Positions 1 to 7,690 of a DNA stretch of 64,000 bases are shown here, piece by piece. Made by a program: the position numbers and the translations under genes. Location of the stretch: positions 310,001-374,000 of the forward strand of contig NZ_JAKNCJ010000001.1 of NCBI RefSeq assembly GCF_023509525.1. The letters are read 5' to 3'. How positions within the stretch are numbered: the first letter of the stretch is position 1; the number at the start of each line of letters is the position of its first letter. This DNA comes from Brachybacterium equifaecis. GTDB taxonomy: Bacteria > Actinomycetota > Actinomycetes > Actinomycetales > Dermabacteraceae. Under the pieces are notes generated by a model that was not told the DNA's origin, did not search any database, and saw only the letters and a program-made list of their open reading frames with translations.

Positions 1-214
1 TCTGGAAGCTCATGTCGGACATCCGGATGTTCAGGAAGAGCACCGAGGCCAGAGTCAGGACCACGATCGCGGTGCACAGCAGGGCGAACGGCATGATGCT
101 GCTGCGCGGGGCCGGCCGGGCGACGACGGCGAGCCGCGGACGCGCAGCTGGTCGCGCGCCCGGTCGGGGGGCGCGGACCGGTGCGGTGCGGGCGGCTGCG
201 GAGCTGATGGCCAT
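1..214 (-). CDS. ftsL: FtsL-like septum protein, N-terminal part
   Basis: The gene runs off the left edge of the window; about 71 codons are present. The N-terminus is a basic, Pro/Arg/Ala-rich cytoplasmic segment (residues 1-40), followed by one hydrophobic span at about 41-62, then the start of an extracytoplasmic part. This is the layout of the small bitopic protein between rsmH and the ftsI transpeptidase gene in actinobacteria, usually called FtsL-like. FtsL recruits the divisome through a coiled coil, which lies outside the window. The start ATG at 214 follows a GGAAG-type ribosome site. It lies 65 bp downstream of rsmH on the same strand, probably in one operon. The identification rests on position and topology, not on a conserved motif. 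Confidence 0.7.
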   Translation of the reverse strand, partial: MAISSAAARTAPVRAPRPGARPAARPRLAVVARPAPRSSIMPFALLCTAIVVLTLASVLFLNIRMSDMSFQ

Positions 215-279
215 GATGTCTTCCAGAGGCGGAGGGGCGGGCGGGGAGGGAGGGGCGCCGGGTCGGCGGAGCCGCGAGG

Positions 280-1317
280 TCAGGCGGTGTCGCGTGCGCG
301 CTCGAGGGCGCGCAGCCGCACCGATGCGGAGCGGGGATTCTGGTCGCGCTCGGCCTCGCCGGCCTTCTCCGCGCCTCGGGTGAGAGCGGTGAAGGTGGGG
401 CGGTGCTCTTCGAGCTCGACCGGGAGGCCGGGCGGGGCGGTCGAGCGCGTGCGACGCCCGAAGGCGGTCTTCACGAGCCGGTCCTCGCCCGAGTGGTAGG
501 ACTCCACGACGATCCTGCCGCCCACGCGCACGCAGTCGAGCGCGGAGTCGATCGCATCGGAGAGGATGCTGAGCTCGTCGTTGACGGCGATGCGCAGCGC
601 CTGGAAGCTGCGCTTGGCGGGATGGCCGCCGCTGGCCTTCGAGGCGGCGGGGATCGCGCGATCCAGCAGCTCCACGAGCTCGCCGGAGCGCTCCAGCGGT
701 GCGCTCGCACGCTGCTCCACGATGAGGCGAGCGATGCGACCTGCGAAGCGCTCATCGCCGTAGTGGCGCAGCATGTCCGCGATCTCGTCCTGGGAGAGGT
801 CGCGCAGGAGGTCCGCAGCGGTCGGCCCGCCGGAATCCGGATCCATCCGCATGTCCAGCGGCGCATCCCACGCGTAGGAGAAGCCGCGATCCGGGGTGTC
901 GATCTGGAAGCTCGAGAGGCCCAGATCCATCATGATCGCGTCGGCGCGATCAAGGCCGAGGCCTGCGAGGGCCTCGGGGATGCGGTCGTAGGTCGTGTGC
1001 ACGAGGTCGATCCGATCGCCGAAGCCCGCCTGCTCCAGGCGGGTGCGGGCGAGCGCGAGGGCCGCCGCGTCGCGGTCGATGCCGACGAGCCTCGCGTGGG
1101 GCGCCGCCTCCAGGACGGCGCAGGCGTGGCCGGCCATGCCGAGGGTCGCATCGACGTAGATCGCGCCGGGTCGCTCGAGGGCCGGGCGCAGCAGCTCCAC
1201 GCACTCGCGGAGCATCACGGGCACGTGACGATCGGCAGCCGGCATCGCGGACGCAGTCCCGGCCGGTGCGGCGGGCGCCTGCGCCGACGGCGCGGGCACC
1301 GTGGTGTCCATCCCCAT
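280..1317 (-). CDS. rsmH: 16S rRNA (cytosine1402-N4)-methyltransferase RsmH
   Basis: RsmH (MraW) methylates N4 of C1402 in the decoding centre of 16S rRNA using S-adenosylmethionine. The 345-residue protein shows the family's HVPVML opening at residues 31-36, the SAM-binding DATLGMAGHA at 56-65, then MMDLGLSSFQID, GFSY and PLDMRMD. I chose ATG 1317 because AGGA lies 4 bases upstream; ATG 1311 is an alternative two codons later. The first 30 residues are an Ala/Pro-rich extension not needed for the fold. It follows mraZ and precedes the ftsL-like gene, the standard mra/dcw order, so it should be co-transcribed from the mraZ promoter. Confidence 0.97.
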   Translation of the reverse strand: MGMDTTVPAPSAQAPAAPAGTASAMPAADRHVPVMLRECVELLRPALERPGAIYVDATLGMAGHACAVLEAAPHARLVGIDRDAAALALARTRLEQAGFGDRIDLVHTTYDRIPEALAGLGLDRADAIMMDLGLSSFQIDTPDRGFSYAWDAPLDMRMDPDSGGPTAADLLRDLSQDEIADMLRHYGDERFAGRIARLIVEQRASAPLERSGELVELLDRAIPAASKASGGHPAKRSFQALRIAVNDELSILSDAIDSALDCVRVGGRIVVESYHSGEDRLVKTAFGRRTRSTAPPGLPVELEEHRPTFTALTRGAEKAGEAERDQNPRSASVRLRALERARDTA

Positions 1318-1474
1318 GCTGTCCTGCTTCCTGTGCTGTGCTCGGATGCGCGGGCGGGCTGCGCCGGACGCTGCTCGTGGTGCCATCCCACGGGATACCT
1401 CGTCGCTCCCGACCCGCCACCGGGGAAGATGCATCGGGGCGGGGGCGACGAGAGGTCTCGCGGGAGGGAATCCC

Positions 1475-1906
1475 TCAGAACAGGCCCGGGACCACCGACT
1501 CGGCGGTCTGGGCGAAGCCCTCCTCCTTCTGCTCGAGGTAGGCCTCCCACGCGGGGAGGGACCAGACCTCGAGTCGATCGAGTGCGCCGATCACGGCACA
1601 TTCCCGGTCCAGGCCCGCGTACGAGCGCAGGTGGCCGGGAATGGTGATGCGGCCCTGCTTGTCCGGGATGACGTCCTCCGCACCGGAGAGCAGCACGCGC
1701 AGATAGTCGCGAGTGCGCTGATCGGTGGTCGGCGCCCGACGGGCCTCCTCCAGCTTGTGGCGGAACTCAGCGAGCGGATACACCGCGATGCAGTGCTCCT
1801 GCCCTCTTGTCATCACCAGGCCGGAGGCGAGGTCGTCCCGGAACTTCGCAGGAAAGATCAGTCGGCCCTTGTCGTCGAGCTTGGGCGTGAAGGTTCCGAG
1901 GAACAT
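1475..1906 (-). CDS. mraZ: Transcriptional regulator MraZ
   Basis: MraZ is an AbrB-fold DNA-binding protein that forms ring oligomers and represses its own mra/dcw operon. The 143-residue length is typical. The two family DxxxR-type loops are visible as DDKGR at residues 11-15 and DKQGR at 82-86. The start ATG 1906 is set by the conserved opening MFLGT and by GAGGGGG upstream; an open extension further upstream has no conserved sequence. It is the first gene of the cluster with rsmH and the ftsL-like gene. Direct repeats at 1952-1976 overlapping its probable -10 are the expected operator, so autorepression is likely. Confidence 0.97.
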   Translation of the reverse strand: MFLGTFTPKLDDKGRLIFPAKFRDDLASGLVMTRGQEHCIAVYPLAEFRHKLEEARRAPTTDQRTRDYLRVLLSGAEDVIPDKQGRITIPGHLRSYAGLDRECAVIGALDRLEVWSLPAWEAYLEQKEEGFAQTAESVVPGLF

Positions 1907-1951
1907 CCGCACCCCCTCGTCTCGACGGGAGACCCATCTCCCTCCTGCGCC

Positions 1952-1976
1952 CTCCACTTTACCCCACAAGCCCCCA
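1952..1976 (-). promoter_or_regulatory. MraZ operator and mraZ promoter
   Basis: Reading the minus strand, TGGGG (1976-1972), TGGGG (1966-1962) and TGGAG (1956-1952) follow one another with exact 5-base spacers, a 10-base period. MraZ proteins are known to bind TGGGN-type direct repeats separated by 5 bases. A -10-like TAAAGT (1961-1956) lies between the second and third repeats, so bound MraZ would cover the core promoter. The mraZ start is 46 bases further on. I see no good -35. Confidence 0.85.
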
Positions 1977-2038
1977 CCGTCGTCGAGCCCTCGGGGCCGA
2001 TTCCCGCCATCTCAGTACATCACCGCAGGTCACAGGAG

Positions 2039-2315
2039 TGGGGCGCGGTGGAGGGGAAATGCGCGCCACATCCGTGTCGGTCACCCGCTGCACTGCGCTC
2101 CCCCGGCCCGACGCCGCTGCTCGGGCGGCACCGCACCCCTCTGACCTGCGCATTCGCACTGCGGCGGGCGCTGATCGCCGTTGCCGCACGCCCGGTGGAG
2201 CGCAGTGGAGGGGACGCGGTGGAGGGCGGTGGAGGGGCCGAGGAGGGCGATCTTCCCAGGGGGGTCACAGCATGCGGCTCGCACGTGCAGAGGGGGTGGA
2301 GTCTGAGGGCTGGGG
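2039..2315 (+). repeat. Cluster of TGGAG/TGGGG repeats, partly with 10-base period
   Basis: On the plus strand TGGGG/TGGAG pentamers begin at 2039, 2049, 2196, 2206, 2220, 2230, 2297 and 2311. Three pairs (2039/2049, 2196/2206, 2220/2230) have the 10-base spacing of MraZ boxes. They face the opposite way from the mraZ operator and lie 60-340 bases upstream of it. No plus-strand gene begins here. They could be auxiliary MraZ sites or simple G-rich sequence. Confidence 0.45.
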
Positions 2316-2354
2316 GTGCCCCGCCCAGCGCTTCGCACTCGGGGCGCATGCAGA

Positions 2355-2382
2355 ACGACCCGAGCCGTGCGGCTCGGGTCGT
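2355..2382 (-). terminator. Terminator of the DUF3040 gene
   Basis: A perfect 12-bp stem (2355-2366 with 2371-2382) with a 4-base GTGC loop lies 57 bases past the DUF3040 stop codon. There is only a weak T-tract, as is usual in GC-rich actinobacteria. Confidence 0.8.
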
Positions 2383-2439
2383 CCAGAGTTCAGGTGCCCG
2401 CGGGGCGGGCGCGCAGAGAGCGCGCAGTGCGCGGCGGGT

Positions 2440-2850
2440 TCAGCCGCGCCCCTCGTCGGAGCGTCGGTCCCAGCGCTCCTCCATGCGTCGCAGCAGGTCG
2501 CTCTGAGGCGCACCCGCGCCACTGCTCGTCGCGGCGCGCGCCCGGCGCGCGGGACCTGCGGAAGAGGACGCGGCGACATCGGGCCCGATCGCCGGAGCCG
2601 TGATCGCGAAGATCGCGCCGGCGAGCATGATGAGGAATGCCAGGACCCCCAGCCAGATCGCCGGCAGGGCGACGGCGAGGACCAGGAGCCCGAGCCCGAG
2701 TGCGACACCCAGCAGCCCGAGTCCGATGCGGCGGCGGTCGTGCCGCGGGCGGTCGTCGGCGCGGAACGCGCGCGCGAGCTTCGGATCGTCAGCGAAGAGC
2801 TGGCGCTCCATCTCGTCGAGCATCCTCTGCTCGTGCTCGGAAAGCGGCAT
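2440..2850 (-). CDS. DUF3040 family membrane protein
   Basis: This 136-residue protein has the DUF3040 signature at its start (MPLSEHEQRMLDEMER, then LFADDPKLA), followed by two adjacent hydrophobic segments at about residues 43-63 and 65-85, and a charged Arg/Ser/Gly-rich C-terminal tail. The family is nearly confined to actinobacteria, is often found near the dcw cluster, and has no established function. ATG 2850 is set by AAGGAG 8 bases upstream and by the conserved N-terminus. It stands alone between dinB and mraZ on the minus strand, with its own terminator at 2355-2382, so it is probably monocistronic. Confidence 0.9.
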   Translation of the reverse strand: MPLSEHEQRMLDEMERQLFADDPKLARAFRADDRPRHDRRRIGLGLLGVALGLGLLVLAVALPAIWLGVLAFLIMLAGAIFAITAPAIGPDVAASSSAGPARRARAATSSGAGAPQSDLLRRMEERWDRRSDEGRG

Positions 2851-3015
2851 CGTTCCGTCTCCTTGTCCGTGCCGAGCTGCATGCAGCATGGGCGATCCCC
2901 GGCGACTGCCCCGGTGATCCCTGCAGGATAGTCGGCGCGCCTGGGGAATGGAACAGGCTCCCGCGCGGGGTCCCGCGACCGCCGGACGCGAGCCCTCCCC
3001 CAAGGCGGCGGGCCC

Positions 3016-4359
3016 TCAGAAGAGCGTCGAGCCCGGCGGATCCTGCGGAGAGTCCGCTTCGCGCGGATCCTGCGGAGAGTCCGCTTCTCGCGGAGCCTGC
3101 GCGCTCCGCGTCTGCGTGCGACCGGTCGCTCGGACGGCGTCCGCGCCCGATCCCGAGCCTGTGCGCACGGGGAGAGTGGAGCCGCGAGAGAGGCTTGCGG
3201 TGCCGAACCGTGCGAGCGCCGCGTCCATCGCCGGCTCCAGCCCCTGCCAGCCGGTCGTGCCCGACGCGAGCTCGACGGCCGCGGCGGCGTCCTCCGCTCG
3301 CGCCAGACGCTCGGCGCGCACCCCTGCGAGCCGGAGCCGCGGCATGGCGCCGCTCTCCCTCTCCCAGAGGCGCACCACCTGCTCCCGCAGCCGCTCCCCG
3401 CTCGCGGTGGGCTGGCTCATCGTGGCCGAGCGCGTGATCGTGGTGCCGTCCGGAGCGCGCAGCTTCACGCTCACCGCTCGCGCGACGAAGCCGTCCCGGC
3501 GCAGTCCGCGCGCCACATCGTCGGCCATGACGGTCAGGCGCCGACGGACATCCTCCGGATCGGTGAGGTCCTCCTCGTAGGTGCGCTCGACCCCGGCGCT
3601 GCGATCGCGGACCCGCGTGCCGAGGCCGGTGCGGTCCTCCCCGGCCGCCAGGCGCTGGATCTGCTCGGCCCCGGGGCCGACGGCGCGCCGCAGCGCGGCG
3701 AGCGGGATGTCGCGCAGCTGACCGATCGTGCGCACGCCCAGGCGCTCGAGCGCCTGGGAGGCGCGGGGCCCCACCCCCGAGATCGCGCTCACCGGCAGCG
3801 GAGCGAGGAACTCGGCGGTGCCGGCCGCGGGCACGATGAGGAGGCCGTCGGGCTTCGCGCGCGCCGAGGCGATCTTCGCGACCGCCCGCGAGACGGACCC
3901 GCCCACGCTCGCGGGCAGGTCCAGCTCCCCTCGGATCCGCTCTCGCAGCAGGGCGCCGATCTGAGCGGGGGTCCCGAACAGGCGCCGCGCCCCGCGCACG
4001 TCCAGGAACGCCTCATCCACGCTGATCTGCTCGATCTGCGGCGTCACCCCGCGCAGGATCTCCATCACCTGGGCCGACACCTCCCGGTAGACGGCCATCC
4101 TCCCGGGGACGATCACCAGATCGGGAGCGAGTCGCCGCGCCGCGGCCATCGGCATCGCCGAGCGGATCCCCCGCGTGCGCGCCGGATAGCTCGCTGCCGC
4201 GACGACGCTGCGCGATCCTGTCCCGCCCACCACGACGGGGAGACCTCGCAGATCGGGGTTGTCGCGCACCTCGACCGAGGCGAAGAAGGCGTCCATATCC
4301 AGGTGGAGGATCGTGCTGTCAGCATCACCGAGTTCGGCGTCTGAGGGATCGGTCGTCAC
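3016..4359 (-). CDS. dinB: DNA polymerase IV (Y-family translesion polymerase)
   Basis: DinB copies past damaged bases with low fidelity. The 447-residue protein has the catalytic DMDAFFASVE at residues 21-30, the second metal site SVDEAF (D115, E116), the thumb helix-hairpin-helix ISGVGPRASQALERLGV, and a little-finger domain. The C-terminus carries two exact copies of a 9-residue unit (PREADSPQD, 423-440) and ends in GSTLF, which could be a sliding-clamp binding tail. The start is GTG with GGAGGCGACGCG before it. A candidate -10 TAGCAT lies at 4431-4426. I see no LexA box upstream, so it may not belong to the SOS regulon. Confidence 0.95.
   Translation of the reverse strand: MTTDPSDAELGDADSTILHLDMDAFFASVEVRDNPDLRGLPVVVGGTGSRSVVAAASYPARTRGIRSAMPMAAARRLAPDLVIVPGRMAVYREVSAQVMEILRGVTPQIEQISVDEAFLDVRGARRLFGTPAQIGALLRERIRGELDLPASVGGSVSRAVAKIASARAKPDGLLIVPAAGTAEFLAPLPVSAISGVGPRASQALERLGVRTIGQLRDIPLAALRRAVGPGAEQIQRLAAGEDRTGLGTRVRDRSAGVERTYEEDLTDPEDVRRRLTVMADDVARGLRRDGFVARAVSVKLRAPDGTTITRSATMSQPTASGERLREQVVRLWERESGAMPRLRLAGVRAERLARAEDAAAAVELASGTTGWQGLEPAMDAALARFGTASLSRGSTLPVRTGSGSGADAVRATGRTQTRSAQAPREADSPQDPREADSPQDPPGSTLF
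3038..3091. repeat. 27-bp tandem duplication in the 3' end of dinB
   Basis: Two head-to-tail 27-bp units (3038-3064 and 3065-3091) differ at one base. They are in frame and encode the duplicated nine-residue unit near the DinB C-terminus. The flanking sequence towards 3100 continues with a degraded third copy. Confidence 0.85.
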
Positions 4360-4492
4360 CGCGTCGCCTCCTTCCGATTCCGCCGAGAATGATCGCGTCG
4401 GCGCCGCGCGACGGGCCGCCCCGCCATGCTAGAGCCGTGCTCGCAGAGGTGCGGGTCGCCCGCAGGGGACGCGCCCGCCCGTGCGCTCCTGC

Positions 4493-4924
4493 TCACCCCG
4501 CCAGCGCCACCGCCGAGGAGGAGGTGAGCTCCGAGAGCAGCTGGGCCCGCACGCTCGCGATGCGGTGCGCCGTGCCCTCGAGATGCGCCTGCAGCAGCTG
4601 CGGATCGGGGACTGCATGCTGGTCACGATCCAGGCGATCGCGCTCGGCGACGAAAGCGCTCGCCTCGAGCGCCCAGGGGCGCGTGCTCGCACCCATGCGA
4701 TCCAGCGCCTTCCAGACGTTCAGCGGAAGACTGCGGCGCCGCGTGCGGTTCGCGCGCGCCACGAGCACCCCGGCAGTGCGCAGAGCCGAGCGATGGATGA
4801 GCTCGAAGGCGGCGCGGGGATCGTCCCGGCGCACCGAGCGCGCCTGGTGGAGGAGCTGCTGCGCGCGCTCGAGCGCGGCGAGATCCTGATCCAGGCGGAT
4901 GAGCTCCAGTCGAGAACTGTTCAT
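4493..4924 (-). CDS. SAV_6107-type HEPN domain protein
   Basis: This 143-residue, mainly helical protein contains the pattern LDQ..LL.QARS....DPRAAFELIHRSALRTAGVLVARA followed by RRRSLPLNVWKAL and WALEASAFVAERD. It resembles the actinobacterial SAV_6107 family of HEPN-fold proteins, usually found beside dinB, whose function is not established. ATG 4924 is supported by a TAGCGT -10-like element exactly 7 bases upstream, which would give a leaderless mRNA; an upstream ATG at 4954 has no ribosome site. I do not see the RxxxxH motif of HEPN ribonucleases clearly, and no antitoxin-like partner adjoins it. Confidence 0.75.
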   Translation of the reverse strand: MNSSRLELIRLDQDLAALERAQQLLHQARSVRRDDPRAAFELIHRSALRTAGVLVARANRTRRRSLPLNVWKALDRMGASTRPWALEASAFVAERDRLDRDQHAVPDPQLLQAHLEGTAHRIASVRAQLLSELTSSSAVALAG

Positions 4925-4931
4925 GCCCGCC

Positions 4932-4937
4932 ACGCTA
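4932..4937 (-). promoter_or_regulatory. -10 element of the HEPN gene, leaderless arrangement
   Basis: TAGCGT on the minus strand ends 7 bases before ATG 4924. Transcription starting about 7 bases after a -10 would begin at the start codon itself, and no Shine-Dalgarno sequence is present. No clear -35. Confidence 0.5.
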
Positions 4938-5061
4938 GGAGCGCCCACCGACATTCGAGAGCCGACGAGCGAGGATGTGGAGGACGCCGCTCCCGCCGCG
5001 GGCTCCGTCACTGGGGACAGCCGCCCCAGAGCGCGACCGCATCGCCTCTCCTGATCCCCTC

Positions 5062-5067
5062 TAGAGT
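5062..5067 (+). promoter_or_regulatory. -10 element of the spermidine-synthase-like gene
   Basis: TAGAGT followed by 6 bases and then ATG 5074. The spacing predicts a leaderless or nearly leaderless mRNA. The 6 bases are GGAGCG, so a very short leader with a close-set ribosome site is an alternative. Confidence 0.5.
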
Positions 5068-5073
5068 GGAGCG

Positions 5074-5916
5074 ATGACCTCACGCGGCCGCGGGCGACAG
5101 CGCACCGCTCCCTTCCCCCGGCTCGGACCGGTGGGCGAGCCGATCCCCATCTCCACGGGCACCGCGCAGCTGGAGGTGGAGAGCGACGGATCCGTCCTCC
5201 TGCTGGTGAACGGCGTGCCGTCCTCGCACCTGGACCCGGATCCGGCGCACCTCGTGTTCGAGTACATGCGCTGGATGCAGCTGAGCATCCGGCTGTGGCT
5301 CCAGGAGCAGCCGGAGCGCGCGCAGGCCCTGCAGGTCGCCCACCTGGGAGGCGCGGGCTGCTCGCTGCCCCGGGCCGTCGCCGCCGAGTGGCCCCGCTCC
5401 CGCCAGATCGTCATCGAGCTGGACGGCATCCTCGCCGAGAGCGTGCGCGAGTGGTTCGATCTCCCCCGCTCCCCGCAGCTGCGGGTGCGCACGGGCGACG
5501 CGGCCGAGGCTCTCGCCCAGTGGCGCGAGGGCCGCTTCGATGTGCTCGTGCGGGACGTCTTCGCCGGCAGCGTCACCCCGCCCTCGCTCACCGGCGCCGA
5601 GGCTGCGCGGCATGCCGCGCGCGTACTCGCCCCTGGCGGGCTCTACCTCGCCAACAGCGCCGCGCCTCCGGGAACGCGGATCCTCGCCGATGAGATCGCG
5701 ACGCTGAGCGAGAGCTTCGCGCACGTCGAGGCGATCGCCGAGCCTGCGCACCTCAGCGGGAAGCGTCGGGGGAACTGCGTGATCCTGGCCTCGCAGAGCC
5801 CGCTGCCCGCGCAGCTGGATCGCGCACTGCGGTCGGACCCGGTCTCCGTGCGGCTCGCGGGCGGGGACAGAATCCGCGCCCTGCGCGCAGCCGGCCGCAT
5901 CGCGAGCGACTCCTGA
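5074..5916 (+). CDS. Spermidine synthase-like methyltransferase-fold protein
   Basis: This 280-residue soluble protein has the Rossmann-type fold of spermidine synthases: a nucleotide loop around HLGGAGCSLPRAVA, an acidic residue after the second strand (VIELDGILAE), RTGDAAEAL, then FDVLVRDVFAGSVTPPSL where the catalytic acidic residue of the family would lie. Proteins of this type are common in actinobacteria and are annotated as spermidine synthase or as fused MFS/synthase relatives; many probably act on other substrates. There is no partner polyamine gene (speD, speA) in the window, so a polyamine role is not supported by context. It is divergent from the HEPN gene and convergent with cspA. 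Confidence 0.8.
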   Translation: MTSRGRGRQRTAPFPRLGPVGEPIPISTGTAQLEVESDGSVLLLVNGVPSSHLDPDPAHLVFEYMRWMQLSIRLWLQEQPERAQALQVAHLGGAGCSLPRAVAAEWPRSRQIVIELDGILAESVREWFDLPRSPQLRVRTGDAAEALAQWREGRFDVLVRDVFAGSVTPPSLTGAEAARHAARVLAPGGLYLANSAAPPGTRILADEIATLSESFAHVEAIAEPAHLSGKRRGNCVILASQSPLPAQLDRALRSDPVSVRLAGGDRIRALRAAGRIASDS

Positions 5917-5974
5917 GCCCAGCGCCCTGCGGCGCGCGCCCACAGGGGCCCTGGAGACGGGCTCCGGACGCGGA

Positions 5975-6010
5975 AGAGCGGGCAGGGCACCGAAGTGCCC
6001 TGCCCGCTCT
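5975..6010. terminator. Bidirectional terminator between converging genes
   Basis: A perfect 16-bp stem (5975-5990 with 5995-6010) with a CGAA tetraloop lies between the plus-strand synthase-like gene (ends 5916) and minus-strand cspA (ends 6033). It can serve both. Confidence 0.88.
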
Positions 6011-6032
6011 CACCAAGTAGTGGAGAGTCCGC

Positions 6033-6236
6033 TCAGAGAGCGCGGACGTTCTCAGCCTGGGGACCCTTGTCGCCCTGCGTGATGTCGAGCTCGACGCGCT
6101 GACCCTCGTCGAGAGCGCGGTAGCCGTCCATGTCGATCTTGGAGTGGTGGACGAAGACGTCAGCGCCGCCGCCATCGATCTCGATGAAGCCGTAGCCCTT
6201 CTCCGAGTTGAACCACTTCACAGTTCCCTGCGCCAT
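6033..6236 (-). CDS. cspA: Cold-shock domain protein
   Basis: A 67-residue single cold-shock domain. RNA-binding motifs are [15 protein letters not shown] (RNP1 KGYGF at residues 13-17) and DVFVHHS (RNP2). Such proteins melt RNA secondary structure and act as chaperones of translation; in actinobacteria one copy is usually constitutive. ATG 6236 is chosen because AAGGTG lies 8 bases upstream and [10 protein letters not shown] is the family start; ATG 6245 is three codons earlier. The gene stands alone, with a long gene-free upstream region and a strong terminator 23 bases downstream. Confidence 0.95.
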   Translation of the reverse strand: MAQGTVKWFNSEKGYGFIEIDGGGADVFVHHSKIDMDGYRALDEGQRVELDITQGDKGPQAENVRAL

Positions 6237-6527
6237 TTTCTTCACCTTCTGTGTCGTCAGTCGCCGGACACTTCGCCCGGCGTGCCGCGTGACGTACTTC
6301 CCCGCGGGGACGGGACTTCCGACAGGTCCGGTTCTGCGCCTCGCGGCGCGGAGCGGGTGCCGGGCGAACCCGCATCACTGCAACACATCCAATATCTCAT
6401 GGAAACCCGCGGCCCGGGGGTACTCGAGGGGTCCAGGTGACAGCATTGCGTGACGAAGTTCACATGCAAAGGTGGTGAAGTCGCATCGGCGGCCCGCAGA
6501 CCCGCCGCCCAGCACGTGCGGGGGCGC
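6237..6527. other. Gene-free upstream region of cspA
   Basis: These 291 bases separate cspA from the 3' end of the PAC2 gene. The part around 6380-6410 is relatively AT-rich for this genome. It must hold the cspA promoter and probably a long 5' leader, as is usual for cold-shock genes. I cannot place the promoter hexamers with confidence and see no ORF or RNA gene. Confidence 0.5.
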
Positions 6528-7535
6528 TCAGTCCGTTTCGCCGCGGGGTCGCGCGTCCCCCGGGCCGCCCGTCTGCGGACCATCGCCGCTCGGCGAGCCC
6601 GGGCCCTCGTCGGAGCTCGGGTGCCCGTGCTCCTCGCCGCCCTCGCCCGCCAGGAACCGCTCGAAGTGGTCGGCGATCTCATCACCCGTCGGCAGATCCA
6701 TGGTCGTCGGGAAGACGCCTTGTCCCTCGGCCTGCTGCGCGTCGCGCTGCTCCTCGAGGGCAGTGACGATGCTCTGCACATCGCCGTTGTCGGCCAGGGT
6801 GCTCTCCAGCGCCGCACCAGCGGCCTCGGCGAGGTCGCCCAGATCCACGAGCGGCAGCTCGAGTCCTGAGGCATCGCTGACGCGCCGCAGCAGCGCGAGC
6901 GCGCCCGCCGGGAATTCCGTGCGGGTGAGGTAGTGCGGGATCTGAGCCGCGAATCCGCGGGCGGGGTGCCCCGCCCGGCCCAGCTCATGCTCCAGCAGCG
7001 CACCGAATGACGCGGGCACGATGATCTCGCCGGGGCTCTCCCCCACCGGCGGGACGTCCGCGGCGGGATTCGCATGGGCGATCAGCTCGATGGCGCGCGT
7101 GTGCGGCACGGCCATCGGGATCGCGCTCATGCCGATCACCTGCTCCACCTCGAAGAACTCGACGAGATCGATCAGCGCCTGCGCGAGGCGGCGCCACTGC
7201 AGATCCGGCTCCAACCCATCCAGGTAGAGGAAGGGGCGGTCGGCATCGTCGTACATGAGGTAGAGCGCCATGTCCGGCATGTCCACCGAGGTGTAGGCGC
7301 CGCCGTCGAAGACCGCCTGCGGCCGCGAGCCGCGGTAGTCGAGGAGCTCGTCCGCATCGAACGTCACCAGGCGCACGTGACGCAGGGAGTCGCGCAGATA
7401 GGTCGAGGCGATACGGCAGGCGCTGCCCGCATCCACGAGCCCGGGAAGTCCGTGCACCAGCACCAGCGAGCGGCGCGGGACCGAGGCGATCACATCCGCC
7501 GATTCGAACGCGTACAGATCGCGAGGATCTCGCAC
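6528..7535 (-). CDS. PAC2 family protein
   Basis: The PAC2 fold is shared with eukaryotic proteasome-assembly chaperones; actinobacterial members have no firm function. The sequence shows the family landmarks: an N-terminal DPRDLYAFE, VLVHGLPGLVDAG, DADELLDYRGSRP, VIGMSAIPMAVPHTR, GFAAQIPHYL, and a helical C-terminal half ending in an acidic, Gly/Ser/Pro-rich tail. I chose GTG 7535 because GAGGAGGA lies just upstream and because homologues begin close to DPxDLY; an ATG at 7604 would add 23 residues. It is divergent from helD. No pup, mpa or proteasome gene is in the window. Confidence 0.85.
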   Translation of the reverse strand: MRDPRDLYAFESADVIASVPRRSLVLVHGLPGLVDAGSACRIASTYLRDSLRHVRLVTFDADELLDYRGSRPQAVFDGGAYTSVDMPDMALYLMYDDADRPFLYLDGLEPDLQWRRLAQALIDLVEFFEVEQVIGMSAIPMAVPHTRAIELIAHANPAADVPPVGESPGEIIVPASFGALLEHELGRAGHPARGFAAQIPHYLTRTEFPAGALALLRRVSDASGLELPLVDLGDLAEAAGAALESTLADNGDVQSIVTALEEQRDAQQAEGQGVFPTTMDLPTGDEIADHFERFLAGEGGEEHGHPSSDEGPGSPSGDGPQTGGPGDARPRGETD

Positions 7536-7690
7536 TGCTCCTCCTCGGTCCGTGGGCGAGCGCCCGGAGCAGGGCGTTTTCCCGTGCTCGTGCCCGTCCA
7601 CCATAATGGATCGCCATGTCACCGCGCCCCGGCGGTCAGGAGCATCCCCGACGCCTCCCGATCCCGTGCGCACCCGAGGAGGGCATCAGG

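Larger units (their letters stand above)
1907..2439. other. Gene-free region between mraZ and the DUF3040 gene
   Basis: This 533-base stretch has no supportable gene. It contains the mraZ promoter and operator (1952-1976), a set of TGGAG/TGGGG repeats in the opposite orientation (2039-2315) and the terminator of the DUF3040 gene (2355-2382). I found no tRNA-like structure. Confidence 0.7.

Noticed and set aside
5074-5916. True polyamine biosynthesis gene
   Set aside because: Only the fold is supported; no speA, speB or speD is nearby and such proteins often have other roles, so it is called synthase-like only.
7536-7690. Rifamycin-associated element upstream of helD
   Set aside because: HelR-type helicases linked to rifampicin resistance have a conserved inverted element upstream. 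I see no such sequence; only CCATAATGG at 7601-7609, which is at most a -10.
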